From Eumeta japonica (Eukaryota > Arthropoda > Insecta > Lepidoptera > Psychidae), in contig BGZK01000004.1 of NCBI GenBank assembly GCA_005406025.1, positions 434,001 through 498,000 on the forward strand: 64,000 nucleotides of DNA, read 5' to 3'. The position numbers and the translations under genes were made by a program. The notes under the pieces are model-generated. The model saw only the letters and a list, made by a program, of their open reading frames with translations. It did not search any database and had not been told where the DNA came from. This document shows positions 26,445 through 42,629 of this stretch, piece after piece. Each line of letters starts with the position of its first letter. The first letter of the stretch is position 1.

Positions 26445-29400
26445 TAGGGGCAAACGAGAATGAGAGTCACCAGAGTGCTTATCACCGCCAATGGCTATTC
26501 AGAACCTCAAAATGTCACTAGAGCGTTGCTGACTTTTAGATAAGAATAGACTCTTTTCTTGAAGACTCCCTTGTCACAGATGATTGGGAATACTGCTGAA
26601 GGTAGGTAATTCTACAGTTTTATCGGACTTGCCAAAAAATCATACATGAAGCGTACGGTGGTAGAACGCCATTCATCACGATGATGATGATGATGGTATT
26701 TCCGGCGAGCGGAACAATGAGGGAATTCAGCGAGGAAAACAAGATTGCATCATTTTATTCTTCAAACCACTGCCCTAACATATGATATAAAGCATGTAGA
26801 GAGCTGCTACAACTCTACCTCAACATGTCACATATTTTCCAAAATCCAATTACATGTGTTTATACGATTCAATAACGGTGTAGAAAGACAACGTAAAAAA
26901 CCCACATTTCAGAATAAGGTGCAATACAACAAACTTTGTTGGATGTAAGTTAGAAGAAACAGGTGTCATGGCTTCAACAATGAGCACTCTATGGCATCAA
27001 ATAATTGCGAAAAGTGAAGATATATATACATACGTCTGTAACCACCTCAAAAGAATAGTCCATGTTGGAACGATGCCGAGAAATCAAAAAAATATATAGT
27101 AGAAAGTTGTCCACCATGAATAAAATGCATTAATCATTAATGATCTATAAATCAGATGAAGCCACGTCAGACCTGGATGCTATATTACTACTATGAAACA
27201 TTTCATCCCTGTGATTAGTCGATTGTCGTATTACTGCTTATTTTAAAATCATGTCGAATTAAAGCTGGAATTTTATTTCCTCGTAAAAGTTTCTTCAGTT
27301 TGTGTTGAACTAAATAGAGCAGAAGTATAGAAGAATTCATAGACTAATAAAAAAAGCAGACTCCCACAGATATTTTAATATATTACACGTCGCCCACATC
27401 TTGTAGGTAGAACACGGGTGCGGGTGACATCACTATAATATAACCGATATGAATTTATTTATTTTCCATAAATTTGTTATTTCAAGACAATCATGAGGCA
27501 ATTTTCGTAAACATTATTTAGATATTAATTACGATTTTTAGATTAAAACATTTCGTATCAAATAACTCTTTCATGTCAAAAATTATAATTCATAATATTT
27601 AATTTAGTTATTAATTTAATATTAAAAAAACAAAGATCATAATATAGGTGCACGTAAAATAGATAGAGAAAGATAGACGAGCTCATTCATTTACGTATTT
27701 TATGGATGTAGACTATGGACTGGACCTGGCGTCAGTCGTGAAACAAACGAAATTAGAACTAAGTAATACAGCAGTTATGTACAGAAACAGGACTGTACGA
27801 TTACATGTAACAAAAATTGTCACATGTAATCACATTGATGATCCAAACACGTACAGATTCAATTTAAAACGATAACAAATACCTGAGTTTCTGCTAGTAC
27901 TTATAAACTCACTTTTAGACTACACTGCCTGTTAGAATAATACACTGTCTTTCTTGCACACATGACCATTGTACACCCTAATATATTTTGTCTTCGATCA
28001 CGCCTTAGTTACTTCGTACCCGAAATAAATACGGCAGGTACTAATTATATGACAAACAATGCAATATTATAAATATTTTAATTTTTAATAACTTAAAAAA
28101 TCCTTAATTTCGTCTAAAATATTCCAAGAGCAATTTTATCTGAGCTTATACATGATACTAGTAGTAATGAATTTTTGTATGGCCGTGAAATTGATGACAG
28201 TTAAGATTGGCTTTATCTTTATTAGTGTCAGAACTAAGTAAAAACGAACAAACTTACGGATGCCTTTATAATATCTCAAATAAATTGTAAGGTTTCTATA
28301 AAAATATCGTACGTTTAAGTTAAAGCTAAAACGTGAAAATTCACGGTCTTTGTTTATCAATGGTAAAAACGAGTACAAAGATATGATGTCCCAAAGACGT
28401 ATTATTTAACTCCATTTTTATGAACGTTAAATATCAAATTAGTTACTGTATTTTTTATGAGTGTTAAATAAGAAATTAGTTACTTTTTTAATTCCAAATA
28501 ATTGAAAATTCCCCTATAACTATTGATTACCTCCCAGACATTCGTAAGGCTTTAAGAATATTACTTAAGGCGTGACAAATCAATAATATTAAGCGCTTCA
28601 GTGAGTCAGTCACTGGCTGACTCTGATGCTATAAAACAAGCTATTTCACTGCTACACAAGACCCATTACGTCACGTGTTATCTAGCTCTCCGAGGCATGT
28701 CTTACATGCGGGCGCAGTGTTGAAAAAGGTCATCTTGTGGAAGAGATAAAATACGTCAAGGCTAGGTATAAATGTCATAGATTAAAGAGCGGAGAGCGCC
28801 GCAAAATAATGTAGCGCTTTATCATTATAATCTATTCCGCGATTTCAATCTACGTCTTTAATGTCTCTGTATTTATACGTAAGTGCGGCTTTAGAATCCA
28901 GTATACATTGACCATCAGTGAAAAATACTTAAATAACCCTTTTGTAAACTTCTCAGCTTCTCCATGCAATTTAGTTTTCGAATACGAGTTCAACAATCTT
29001 TAACCGTTTCTTGAACACATTAAATTATCGATCTAACTAGATTTAAAAAGACGAATAGACAGGTAAGTGGTACTCATGTAACTTTAAATTATGCAATGGT
29101 AATAAGAGAGCGTAAACATAAATAGACATGCATTACGTACTTTGAAATTAACCATAGATTATTTACACGGACCACAAGCTAAAGAGTTACGTTCGCCGTT
29201 TTCGAGTTATGCAAATCGCGCTTTAACCTTTACGACTTCGTGTCGCCGATACATAATATATACAAGGTTACGCGTACATAAGGCAGTGACGCTCTATATA
29301 CTTCTCGTATGGATCCGACATAATTGGCGGCGACATCGGTACGTCCGGTAAAACGGATATCGTACACCGATTATAGAGAAACGGAGGAAAACCATTGATT

Positions 29401-32400
29401 ACGGAGAAAATACAAACACTTGGAATGGATACGCGTTAAAAGACAGTCTCTGGACGCGCGCTCGGTGTCGTGAATGCTTTTATACAAGCACACACATATT
29501 ACTGTACTTAGCATACTTTATATCTCATATAATTATTGTTGCGAGCACAGGCTTAGTCTCATTCAGATCCTAACTCGATTTTGACTCCAATCCATACCGT
29601 CAAAAACTATATAAGAAGTCATTTCTTGCATAAAACAGCTGTTTTCAAAGTCACCAGCGTCTGCTGGTGACACGACGTCGTTGTCGTCAAAATTTGTTTT
29701 TGGCGCCAATCCCGCACCGGACCCGGTTGTAATATTTAATTCCTCTTTGATTTTCTTCCGTGTAGGACAACGTATAGACTAAATTCTAAGGAGAAATTTT
29801 AAATAAAATGCGTGATTTTTTGTAATTTATCGAGTGTAAACATTGCCCTCCTTGTTATCATGAAGTTATATGCATCATCTTCAATAGATTATACTTTTAT
29901 CATATATTATATGCTATATAAACAGCCTACACAAAAATATAGATGTCTTGCTAGGAGGATGTGTCGAGCCGAGCTACGCCTAACGGGATAAATCTCGGGA
30001 GAGATCAGTATCGTATTTAAGATATGACCATAGGACAGTTAGATCGATACGCTCTATCGATCTATGGATAGAAGACCTCGTGAGTGACACTTAGCCACCA
30101 TTCACGACACCCAGACACATGTCAATTGATTTTTCAATTTCTGCTCCTACTTCTTAGTCTTATGGAAATAAATTAGATGAAGATGTAATAATTTGTATTC
30201 TACACTTAGGTGCATATTAAAAATCAATGAGGAATATCATGATTATTGAGAATGCGACATAAACATATTTCACATCGCATGTTGGCGAGCATAATAAATA
30301 CAATATGAGACTGATTGCACATTTGCTTTTGTCTTAATCGCCTAGACATAGATTAAAAAATATAAGTACTGACATAAATAGTAGTGTATCTTCACCTTTA
30401 TGACTTTCATCTTTAATTTATGCTATCCTTCTCTGCACTGTTTGTATATATGCACAGATGTCTATTGCCCAACTTTAATATTTGATTTGAATCGATTTAA
30501 ATAAAAACAACTTGAAACTGTGTGTAACATTGAAAAAGTTATCTTCAATTCTATCAAATAAGTTTTTTTTATACATTGCAATTGATTAAATAATAAAAAA
30601 AAGGACTCTGGAATACTTTCGCATTATGACTCGTGCAATATAATGAACACAGTTCATGACATGCATAATATAAAATAATTTTAATTTATAGATATTCGTT
30701 AATATTTGTAGGTACACACAATAAAGAACAAGGTTTTATTTGAAGTAGAGAATGTAATGAATAAATCTTAGAATCGCCTACATTTCGCTATTAAAAAAAT
30801 GTGATGGTCATTGTACAATAATTCGATTGAAACTCTCCAAGTCGATATCGTCTTAGATCGCTTCATAACAGATGGTCTTTTCTCATAATAAAAGAAGTCT
30901 CATCGATGGAATCGAACATGGAATGGAATCATGGGTGCGGATTTAAGAGCGACATCCAGTAAGGGCAGAGTCTCCATACCTAGGCGCGACCGGGAGAGAT
31001 AACGGCAACAAACAGCCGTAGATGGTGATGAGAGGTTTACGAAGAAACCGACTGCGCGCGGCGCGACCTTCGGAAATATGTTATATGTGTACGACCACTG
31101 CGCAATACGTGCCAAAGTAAATAAAGAGTTATTCAACAATAAATGTTGGCTGTAGTATGATTTATTTATGAAAAAATAAATGAAATACATCTAAAAAAAT
31201 ATAGTTCTAAGAATAATTTTGATGGTGTCGTTTATTTTCATTTTCAAAATTGCAATAAATTAGCCATGCAAAGGAAGACGAGTTTGTACTGTACATTATT
31301 TAGTGGTCATTATTAAATTATTGGTGAAATATTGTTTTATTATTACGAAAATAAAAAAAAAACTTACTTTTTCTATTTTTTTTCCAAAATGGTTGCACTT
31401 TGTTGGTTACGAATTACACGATTTAATACATGTCACATATATTTTAACACAATATACTTGCACCCAATTTCTTTTTTTTTTTTAATTAAAATCGGAATAT
31501 CGATTCGTTCGTGAACGCGTACGCAGCGGACGTGCTCGCGCGCAAACTCACTCGACAGATTTACGTGTAGGCGATCTGCGTACGAGAGGAGAGCGCATGT
31601 GGGTGTGGAGGTGGGAATACTGAATCAGAACAAAATTATGGAACTTAGAAACGAGTGAATTCATGTAATAACAAAATGAAATAATTGTTATATTATTTTG
31701 TTAAATAGCGTATGAATAATGAAAATAAAGAAAAGTGTAACGTTTTTCCGATTTTAATCCAAAAAATTATAAATGGGAGATAATTGTAGATGGAAAGGAT
31801 ATGACTTAAAATTTTTTATATATCGATTTTACTACGCATTTCATTTAATCCCTAACATTAGTTTCACTTATATCATTTACGTGACACATTTATGTTGTAA
31901 AAGACACAATAAATCTAACGAAAAATACAATTTATTTCCTTGGTCGAGGTTAGAAAAAAAGTTTTAGAAGTAGAAAGTGTCGAAGACTATTTAAAAACAA
32001 AGAATAAGTATTATAATAATCAAATAAATAGTTAACTATGAAATTAGAAAATTGGCGGGAAAAAGTTTTCTATAATTGAACGCTAGATGACAAAAATTAA
32101 GGAAACTATTTCATGACATTATTCTAATAGTGTGATTATTGCCTACTAGATGGCGCTTCTTTAAATGTACGCAGTAATAAAAATTAACTTTAACATTATT
32201 TAACATTAAACTGCATATTACTAATTCTTAGTATTATCATTCTTACATATACTCCTCATAATATGTAAACTTAATCAAACTTCGTGTTACTTCTAGAACC
32301 AACAATGTTGCTAACCGCAGTCGTATGCCTCTTAGCAAGCTTTTCCATAAAAGGAAATGAAATCATGTTCTGTGTTTGCATGTGTGTGTGCTAAAAATCT

Positions 32401-34780
32401 GCTCTTTAAATTGTCGTTTCCTGCGCTATTACTGCATTAAACTAATATTTTTCCTCAACATAGGATAAAATTAGACATAACTTTCCCCAGGAAGCTATTC
32501 CTAAGGTTCAATGCACGCTTCCAGACACATTTTCAGAAATAGACCATTGGTATTTCGTTAGTGTGAGTGCGCCAGACGCAGTATTGAACGCTCCATAAAT
32601 ATACCTGTAGTGATGTGCTTCATTGTCAATATCGACTTCGTTTTAGGCATACTATGTTTTTCATATTTGATCTATTTCTAACAAGTTTTTGCTAGCGGAG
32701 AGCCATGAGCGAAAATATTTGACATCCTTTTGAAAAATATATAATTTGGCTATATGATATGTATAAACTATTGACTTCCTTCAACTTTTTTATTGAGTGA
32801 TCTTTTTTTAACCACAATTTCGATTTTAATCCTGTTTTCAATATTAATTCTAGTTTCACTGTCTGTTACGACCCTAGTCTCGTTCTTATTTTTAAAAACC
32901 GTCTTGATGTTGATCTGATCTCGAATCCGTACTTGATTATGGTCGATTCCTCTCGCAACTTAAGTCTCAATTTAGATTTCTATTCGCAACCTGATCTTGG
33001 TCTCGATTTAAATTTTTCTATCCACCTCATATTTCATTATATCGTCTATGTAGTTCATACATGCACCCGCGTAAAATATTTTTATTCGTATTCACGATTT
33101 ATCGATTTATCATAGTCCCGATCATAATTTCTTTATTTTCTAGAGTGCAATGATTACTGTAATTTTTGTATTTAGTTGGGTATATGAGTGTGCATGACTT
33201 TGAAACACCGAAACATAAACTTGTCGCTCACATCATACTAATATTAAAAAAGTTAAAATATAATTGTAAATATTTATGTTTTTTACCACTGGAAACTAAA
33301 ACACTAAGTAGATCATTACGAAACTTAGCAAATACAAAAAAAGAGTATGTTTAAAATAAAAATACATTAATGTTTTTATTACTCTGGTATAAATTTAAGA
33401 ATATCAAACTAGATTTGGTAGTTACAAATTCAAAATAAAAACAATCCCTTTTTATTGTATGAGTATACATTATTAATAAAAATGGACGGATAATTATATA
33501 ACAATGTAAATAAATTTATATACTATATCATTTACCTGATCATAACTCTTTTCTAGATTATATTCTTTTGTTACATTTTTTTTACTTTCTTTCATATTTA
33601 GTTCATATTGTGTTAGACTTATTATTTAATATAACAAGTAGTTCAAATTGTCTTATTTAAATAATATCATTTTCTAATAAAAGTCTGTCGAATATTGATT
33701 ACTTTGTAAAAATAATATTATATTTTTAAAAAAATACTTATAATTTAATTATTAACATTATCAAAATACAAAAGTAATGTAACTGCGAGAAATAGTAAAT
33801 TCATCGACGATCATTCATAGACTTTCTTAAAAAAATAAATATTGAAGAATAGATAGGACAAGGTGACTTCTTTATTATTGTAAATATTTCTTTTTATTTC
33901 TATTTCATTAATATTTGGTGTTTTTCAATTAACATTTTATTAAAATTTCACGGAAACACACTTTAGAGTCTTAAAACATCAACTTTCAAACCTAACGTAT
34001 ACATTTGTTTAGTTGTCGCTGCAAATATACCACATTTCAATACAAGCTGTTGAAATATTGCACAAGAAAAATTTGTGTAACAAGTTTGTATCAAACTCGC
34101 AAAAACAAATCATAAATGGAAAATGGTTTTGATTATGAAGTCCAAGCGTACTATCGTGGGTTACCGTAATTATAATTAAAACATATAATTCCCTGGTTGA
34201 ATTTTTAAATTACACACACATGATAAACAGAAATAAATAAATTAACTTAGTTTTGAAAATTTGGTTTATTGAGTCTCTATACTTATTTTTTACGCAACTC
34301 TTCTTCAATTTTTAAAACTAAAAGCTTAATAGTATTAATAAGTCTTACTATCAGAAAATCTTTTTTATTCACGTTTATTCCTTCCAATTATTGCTATCAA
34401 TTAAATTTAAAATCATACTTTGCATTTATACTATAATACAAAAATGCTAATATTTAGTGATACAGTTAAAAAAATTGTTTCAGTATTAATGAAACTTATT
34501 GTTTATAGCAATAAAAACAACACGCACTAAATAGTATTATAAGTATTTTCGAAGATCATCTGAATAAAAAAATCTTTTTCGTTTATTTAACTTTTATGGG
34601 ATTCGAATAATTTGGGCAACTCTCACATCCTTCGCATCAATTAAGAGAAGCTGAGCAGTTTGATGATAAACTTTGACATTAAGGACAGGCGTAAACGAGC
34701 GGAAATAATAAATAATCACAAAGAGGATGTCGATACGTAACACAGCACATCATTATTTCTGATTTAACGATTTAACGGAA
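26445..34780. other. AT-rich intergenic, no gene seen
   Basis: Mostly very AT-rich. Positions 32.86-33.02 kb carry the GATCGA-type degenerate repeat on the opposite strand. A GC-richer patch at 30.90-31.07 kb has a minus-strand ORF of 96 codons with no recognised domain. Confidence 0.5.
26681..26695. repeat. (ATG)5 microsatellite
   Basis: Five ATG units. Confidence 0.75.
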
Positions 34781-34837
34781 TGAATCAACCACCACGCACA
34801 CATTCCCGCTAAGGTAAAATAACGCGGCTTTGGCCTT

Positions 34838-34965
34838 ATTGGTCGCGGCCGCTATGCGACAGCCCGGCGGCCAATCGGAGCGGCGGATCCTCGGCGTCCG
34901 ACCCCCACGCAAACGCGCCTATAAAACCATCCGTAACGGTTTTCGCAGCGTTAATTTTCGTTCGG
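34838..34965 (+). promoter_or_regulatory. alpha-tubulin core promoter
   Basis: A GC-rich island in AT-rich surroundings contains an inverted CCAAT box (ATTGG, 34838-34842), a direct CCAAT box (34871-34875) and a TATA-like CTATAAAA at 34919-34926. A start of transcription around 34945-34965 would give a 5' UTR of about 80-100 bases before the ATG. The transcription start itself is inferred; no perfect arthropod initiator was found at the expected spacing. Confidence 0.65.
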
Positions 34966-35045
34966 CAAACCTCTTGACCGGTAGCGCTGAACGACGACTG
35001 CTTAATTTATTCTACACATAAGTTCTACACTAAAACTATTCCAAA

Positions 35046-37906
<2,861 letters not shown>

Positions 37907-37936
37907 ACTGCCCTGCGATACATTCCTCCTTGAATG

Positions 37937-37942
37937 AATAAA
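37937..37942 (+). terminator. alpha-tubulin poly(A) signal
   Basis: A canonical AATAAA lies 31 bases after the tubulin stop codon, followed by a T-rich stretch (TTGGATTTTTATTAT), giving a very short 3' UTR. Confidence 0.85.
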
Positions 37943-37979
37943 ATCGATATTTGATGTGAAACTTGGATTTTTATTATAT

Positions 37980-39600
37980 CCATCAGTTCCTGTTTATGTT
38001 CCAAAAATAACCTCAATAATAAAATTCAAATGTTAGGCATTATTAAGAGTTTGATAAAAAATGTAATATTCAAAATGTCATCAACAAGAATTCGCCTTCA
38101 TAATTAGTTCTTGAACAGGTTCACTAATCTTCGTAAACCAACTTTATAGCTTAAACAAAATTAGCGAATACAAAAAATTGTTTTTAGTAAGACTAGATAA
38201 ACGTCAGTTGTAATTGACTTTATGGTTTCATTGTTTACACAGTCAAAATTGTTGATAATACAAACTCCAATTTTATTATTTACGGTGTGGGAGTTAAATT
38301 TGCCATAGTTGAATATGGCAGTGGAATATTAATTTTGCAACTCTACATTTGCATGACAAACATTGAGTATATAGCGTTTGAACATAAATTTGAAATTTCT
38401 AATTAGATGACAAATCTTTCTTCTTCGATACCCAACAGTTTTGCATAGTTAGGTCTTTGGATTTTCACATTAGTATAATGCAGGTGTCTTATGTATTTTA
38501 ATTTTTATCTAAGGCGGCTCATGTAAAATAAATTGTAATTAAAGTATTTTTTTTTTAATATGTGGCAAAGCTTATGAGCATTTCAAATGACAAGTAAAGT
38601 AACTAAGAGTTAGTTTAGGAGTAAAATAAGTAGTTCATGAATATGTTTATTTTCTTAAATAATTGAAAGTTTAAACCATTTTTTTTTCCTATGGCATACT
38701 GATGCCACGAAGCGTGATGAAAGTATTTGGTCAATAAAGAGATGATTGTCAAACGGTCAGTCTGGTTTTCAGGGTTAAATTAACTAAATGAGTTTTTGAT
38801 TCAAGTTAAATTTTACAATTTATGTACGTTGTCTCAGAGAGTATCTTAAGCCGACAGTCCGAAAGTTGTTACCGTCGCTGACTTGTATTATTAGCCTACC
38901 TGGAGAGCTTAAATAAAAATCCAATGTTGTCGCAATCTGATAACATTGGAAGGATAACTTTAGCAGAATGGTGATGAATACGCGATTTTTATTACTGATC
39001 TCTTTCAAATGTCAGTGGTTCTGTCTCACAAACATGCGCCGGGTCGACCGATGAAATACCTAGCACTGTCACACAGAATACGGAGGTAAACTAGCAGCTT
39101 CCGCTGTCTCATTTCTTCCGGTAATGAGAGTTATGGCAGCCCATTCCCTCATCCATCACGCCGTTCCTTCACTACATCAACGCCAGCCATCGGATATCCT
39201 ATTACTACCCAAGATACCGGCAACACACTGGTGACTCGTCTTAGGTTAGTGTCCATAGGTGACTGTGAACTTGACATGGTCTATCCTTCATGATGCTATA
39301 AGTGTAAAAAAGAATGAGCTGATTTTTTCTTTCATAAATATTTTTGAATTTAATGGTACCCAAACATACAAATGTAAACTAAAGAAATATTTATACACAT
39401 TAGTAATACAATATGTACAGTGTTTTGTACTTTGAAAGCAAATATTTTTAGTTATATTATAACTCATATGAAAAATAAAACTAAAAACGAACTTCTTTCA
39501 TGTTTCTTTGAATTTTAAAACCTTAAAATCTTTTACCTCTAATGATAGAGTTTTTAATACTTTGATTATCCACGGAACCTTAAAATTACCATTGGACATC
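37980..39600. other. spacer between alpha-tubulin and the MADF gene
   Basis: AT-rich up to 38.99 kb, then a repeat-like GC-richer block at 39.02-39.26 kb. No ORF of note. Confidence 0.6.
39160..39260 (+). repeat. interspersed repeat fragment upstream of the MADF gene
   Basis: Shares the ordered words CAGCCA, GGATATCCTAT, ACACTGGTGA and TAGTGTCCATAGGTGACTGT with the sequence at 62.95-63.08 kb. This points to a dispersed repeat rather than gene sequence. Confidence 0.4.
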
Positions 39601-39606
39601 AATATT

Positions 39607-39636
39607 TATAAAATGCTGTGCAACCGTGTGCAGTTC
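39607..39636 (+). promoter_or_regulatory. TATA box and initiator of the MADF gene
   Basis: TATAAAA at 39607-39613 is followed by GCAGTTC around 39630-39636, close to the arthropod initiator TCAGT, at about 25 bases spacing. That is the expected geometry for a focused promoter. It would give a 5' UTR of about 70 bases to the first in-frame ATG. Confidence 0.5.
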
Positions 39637-39692
39637 GCTTATCTTGAATAGATAGGCGCGGGAGGGACGTCAATATTTATTGACCGTACCAT

Positions 39693-39737
39693 ATGTCGGA
39701 CCGTGCATGCGCACGTCAATACCGTCATCAGTATTAG
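39693..39737 (+). other. upstream ORF (14 codons) before the MADF gene
   Basis: An ATG at 39693 opens a 14-codon ORF ending in TAG at 39735-39737. It is out of frame with the main ORF, overlaps its first ATG (39703) and ends 10 bases before the better-context ATG at 39748. The layout would favour use of the 39748 start by reinitiation or leaky scanning (inference). Confidence 0.45.
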
Positions 39738-40599
39738 CCCGACGCCGATGGATGGCGGCGCGGAGTCGCGGCCCGGCTCGCCCACCACCGGCGCTGACGA
39801 CGTCTTTTTCCTGACATACGCATCGGCGGCGGAATGCGAGCACCACATAGTAAAATGTTTCATCGAAGCATACGAAGCGTCCCCGGAGTTGTGGGATCCC
39901 GCCAACTTAAATTACACAAATAAAGTTGTTCGCAATAAAGCCCTGGACAGGTTATTGGTCATATATTCGAAATGGAAGCCGAATTCGACTAGGGATGATG
40001 TGAGAAAGAAAATAAACAGTTTAAGGTCAAACTTTCGGAAGGAATTGAGGAAAGTTGAGAAATCTCAGCTGACGGCGAGAAGCAGTGACGAAGTTTACGC
40101 CCCATCGACGTGGACGTATTCGGCCCTGCAGTTTCTGACCAAAGTTAACATCAATCAAAATCACGAGAATGAAAACAATAACGACTTTCAAAATGCAATA
40201 GCCGAAACGACGGTAGAAGCGCCGTCATCGAGTCCCTTTCAGATGTCGATACTGTCGCAGGACATAGAAGAAGATCCACAACCGGCGAAGAGGAAGAAAC
40301 TTCCAGCCACAGCTAAGCAGAACAAGAAATTCGGTCAGACATACGAATTTCTGCAAATGCGCTCGCCGCCTTCATACCAAGACGTGACTCTAGAACCGCT
40401 CGCTATAATTTGGACGGAGAAACTCAGAAGATTGAATCCCATCCAAAGGTTGTTCGCCGAAAAGGGCATCAGCGACATATTGTTCGAAGCAGAATTAAAT
40501 AACTTACATAGATATTCTGTGCAAATCAACACTGATCCTCTAACTTCCTCCACGACAGGGAATGTGAAAACTTGTTACGAATCTTCTAATAGTTCGTAA
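39703..40599 (+). CDS. MADF-BESS domain nuclear protein, intronless
   Basis: Unbroken 298-codon ORF. Residues about 49-145 fit the MADF domain, a Myb/SANT-like DNA-binding fold: hydrophobic first helix (HIVKCFIEAYE), LWD at 63-65, a basic FRKELRKV helix at 111-118 and the closing WTY...LQFL segment at 137-145. A basic AKRKK cluster at 195-199 is a likely nuclear localisation signal. Residues about 231-265 (EPLAIIWTEKLRRLNPIQ onward) resemble a BESS protein-interaction motif. Family knowledge suggests a sequence-specific transcription regulator; the target is unknown. The second ATG at 39748 (residue 16, context GCCGATGG) is a better start by context than the first, so the true protein may be 283 residues. 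MADF genes are numerous in insects and some derive from the accessory protein of PIF/Harbinger transposons; the lack of introns would fit such an origin, but no transposase is nearby. Confidence 0.88.
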   Translation: MHAHVNTVISISPTPMDGGAESRPGSPTTGADDVFFLTYASAAECEHHIVKCFIEAYEASPELWDPANLNYTNKVVRNKALDRLLVIYSKWKPNSTRDDVRKKINSLRSNFRKELRKVEKSQLTARSSDEVYAPSTWTYSALQFLTKVNINQNHENENNNDFQNAIAETTVEAPSSSPFQMSILSQDIEEDPQPAKRKKLPATAKQNKKFGQTYEFLQMRSPPSYQDVTLEPLAIIWTEKLRRLNPIQRLFAEKGISDILFEAELNNLHRYSVQINTDPLTSSTTGNVKTCYESSNSS

Positions 40600-40603
40600 T
40601 AAA
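40598..40603 (+). terminator. poly(A) signal overlapping the MADF stop codon
   Basis: AATAAA shares two bases with the TAA stop (40597-40599). If used, the 3' UTR would be only about 20 bases. Further A/T-rich signals such as ATTAAA just downstream are alternatives. Confidence 0.5.
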
Positions 40604-41148
40604 CTATAATTAAAGTATTTGTTCGTATATGTAGGTAAATATCTAATTACATTCAGCTAAAGTTTTTCAAACTCTGTCACAAAAAATAGATATGGTCTGT
40701 GACACGTTGTCGATTTTATGTATGTCAATATATGTCTATGTCATGGCGAAATATTTCGTTAGCTATATATTTTAACAAACTTGTGAACGAAGGGTTAAAT
40801 TGTACATATTTGTATAGTCAATTAAATTGAATGTGAAAAAGACGTGTTTTAAGCTTTTTGATGTATTTACTGTAGCGTCTGTACTAATACACACTCTAAT
40901 GGCGTTTTGCACTGAAAGAAAATCCATAAAGAGTTTGACCCCACCAGTCGCTGGACCTCGTAGATCATCTCTAACATGTCTTGCTACGATATTTAGAGTT
41001 GTTCGAGTTCAAAAATATAGTTGCCTCAAAGCTCAAAGACATCTTAAACATTTTCGAGCTCAAAATCTTCAAAAATATCGAATTTGAGTTTAAAAGATCG
41101 ACTTTTGTCTTTTATCAAGCTCTGCGAGCTCAAATCTCGCAAATTTTT

Positions 41149-41430
41149 CGTTAATGATGTTTCTCGAACGAACCAATAGATTTTGATGTAGTTTTCAAAG
41201 ATAGGCCTTGCTTTCTAAACTAAACAGCTGGTTAGACTTTGTAATATATTGGTAGAGAAGTTCATGAAATATTGTAAATAAATATTAGTTGAAAAATTTT
41301 TCTTTAACGATATCTCATGAGCAAACTAACCGATTTTTATGCAATTTACAACAGTCGATGCATCTATATGAAAATGCTGATTAGATTCTCATATTGATCG
41401 GTAGAGTGATCACAAAAATATTTCAAAAAA
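41149..41430. repeat. diverged tandem repeat, period about 150 bp
   Basis: TTAATGATGTTTCTCGAACG...GGTAGAGAAG in the first unit parallels TTAACGATATCTCATGAGC...GGTAGAGTGATC in the second. It lies downstream of the MADF gene and is non-coding. Confidence 0.4.
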
Positions 41431-41783
41431 ATTATTTTTCTTAAAATTTAATTTTGAGGTTACTCTAAATTTACCAGGCGAAATCGCTTCAAGTTTTCAG
41501 AAAGTCTAAGTTGAGTAAGTTTCTTCCTAACAACAAAAAGCGCATTTCGATTTTCGATTCGAGAAACAAAGAAGATTTGATGATAACTAAATTTTCCAAA
41601 ATCGGAGTGAAAGTAGTAAATTGCCCATTTTCGAAAATTTATTTGTTTTTCATAGCAGAAAGTTAAAAAACGCAACTTATAAACATAAACTGTAAGATTT
41701 GAGTGATTGTCCGTGCATCATCTGTCAAACCTTCTGTATATTCGTCGTAAGCGACATATTAAAATATATTAAGAGACATATTT

Positions 41784-41820
41784 AAATATATCAAGCTTGA
41801 TCTTTAAGCTTGATATATTT
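41784..41820. repeat. inverted repeat, 15-base arms
   Basis: AAATATATCAAGCTT and AAGCTTGATATATTT around a seven-base loop. Confidence 0.65.
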
Positions 41821-42629
41821 TCTGAACCTAATACTTTTAATATCCAGAACAGTGTTACGATGTACACCTATTGGATTGACAATTGTGAATAAAATAAAAA
41901 TTAAACACTCAGAAAAACAGGTGTATATTTAATTATACACCAACTTGTAAATGCACTATGGAAAACATAACTTTACATTCTTAATTAAGAGCTATACTTG
42001 TTAACGCCCTGGCCGTCAAAGGCAAAGTAACTCGTTAGCGCAAGAATTCTGGTATATATGCTTCTCCGTGAGTGGTCTAGTAAATTCTATGAGTGTAAAC
42101 AAAAACATAAATTAATTATAAAAGTGTAGCTCTAAATATGTCACGTAGGACGTACACAACGATTTAATATCATGAGCGTAGTTCGTTACAACAGTGCCGT
42201 TAGACACTGATTACATTATAAACTATTCATCAGTGCAAAAAATCTTCAAAAATTAACAGATAAAATACTTATTATTAATAACAAGAATTAGACTAATGCA
42301 ATATTTTTTAATGTTATTAAATTACTGAGGTTCAATACTGAATAATTGTCACATAAAAAATCACTCAATAAAAACTTATTTGTCCTCACTTCCAATCGCG
42401 ATCCAATTAAATACCCTTTTAAATGCAATATTCTTATTTCAGGTATCATCTCATGGTTGAGGCATACCCTCGTAATTATGGGTGATCTTAATCACAGTGG
42501 CGCATGCGCAGCTTGCTTATTAGTACGCTCCTGTTCTCAGATGTGCAACCGAGTGAGCGAAAACTTGGATTATCTTCCCAGAAGGGGAACAGTGCAAACA
42601 GCGTTGTACGATGGCGCGTGATCATGTGT

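Noticed and set aside
30900..31190. Minus-strand ORF of 96 codons
   Set aside because: No recognisable domain, hydrophobic AT-driven start and no splice or promoter context; kept only as a note in the intergenic entry.
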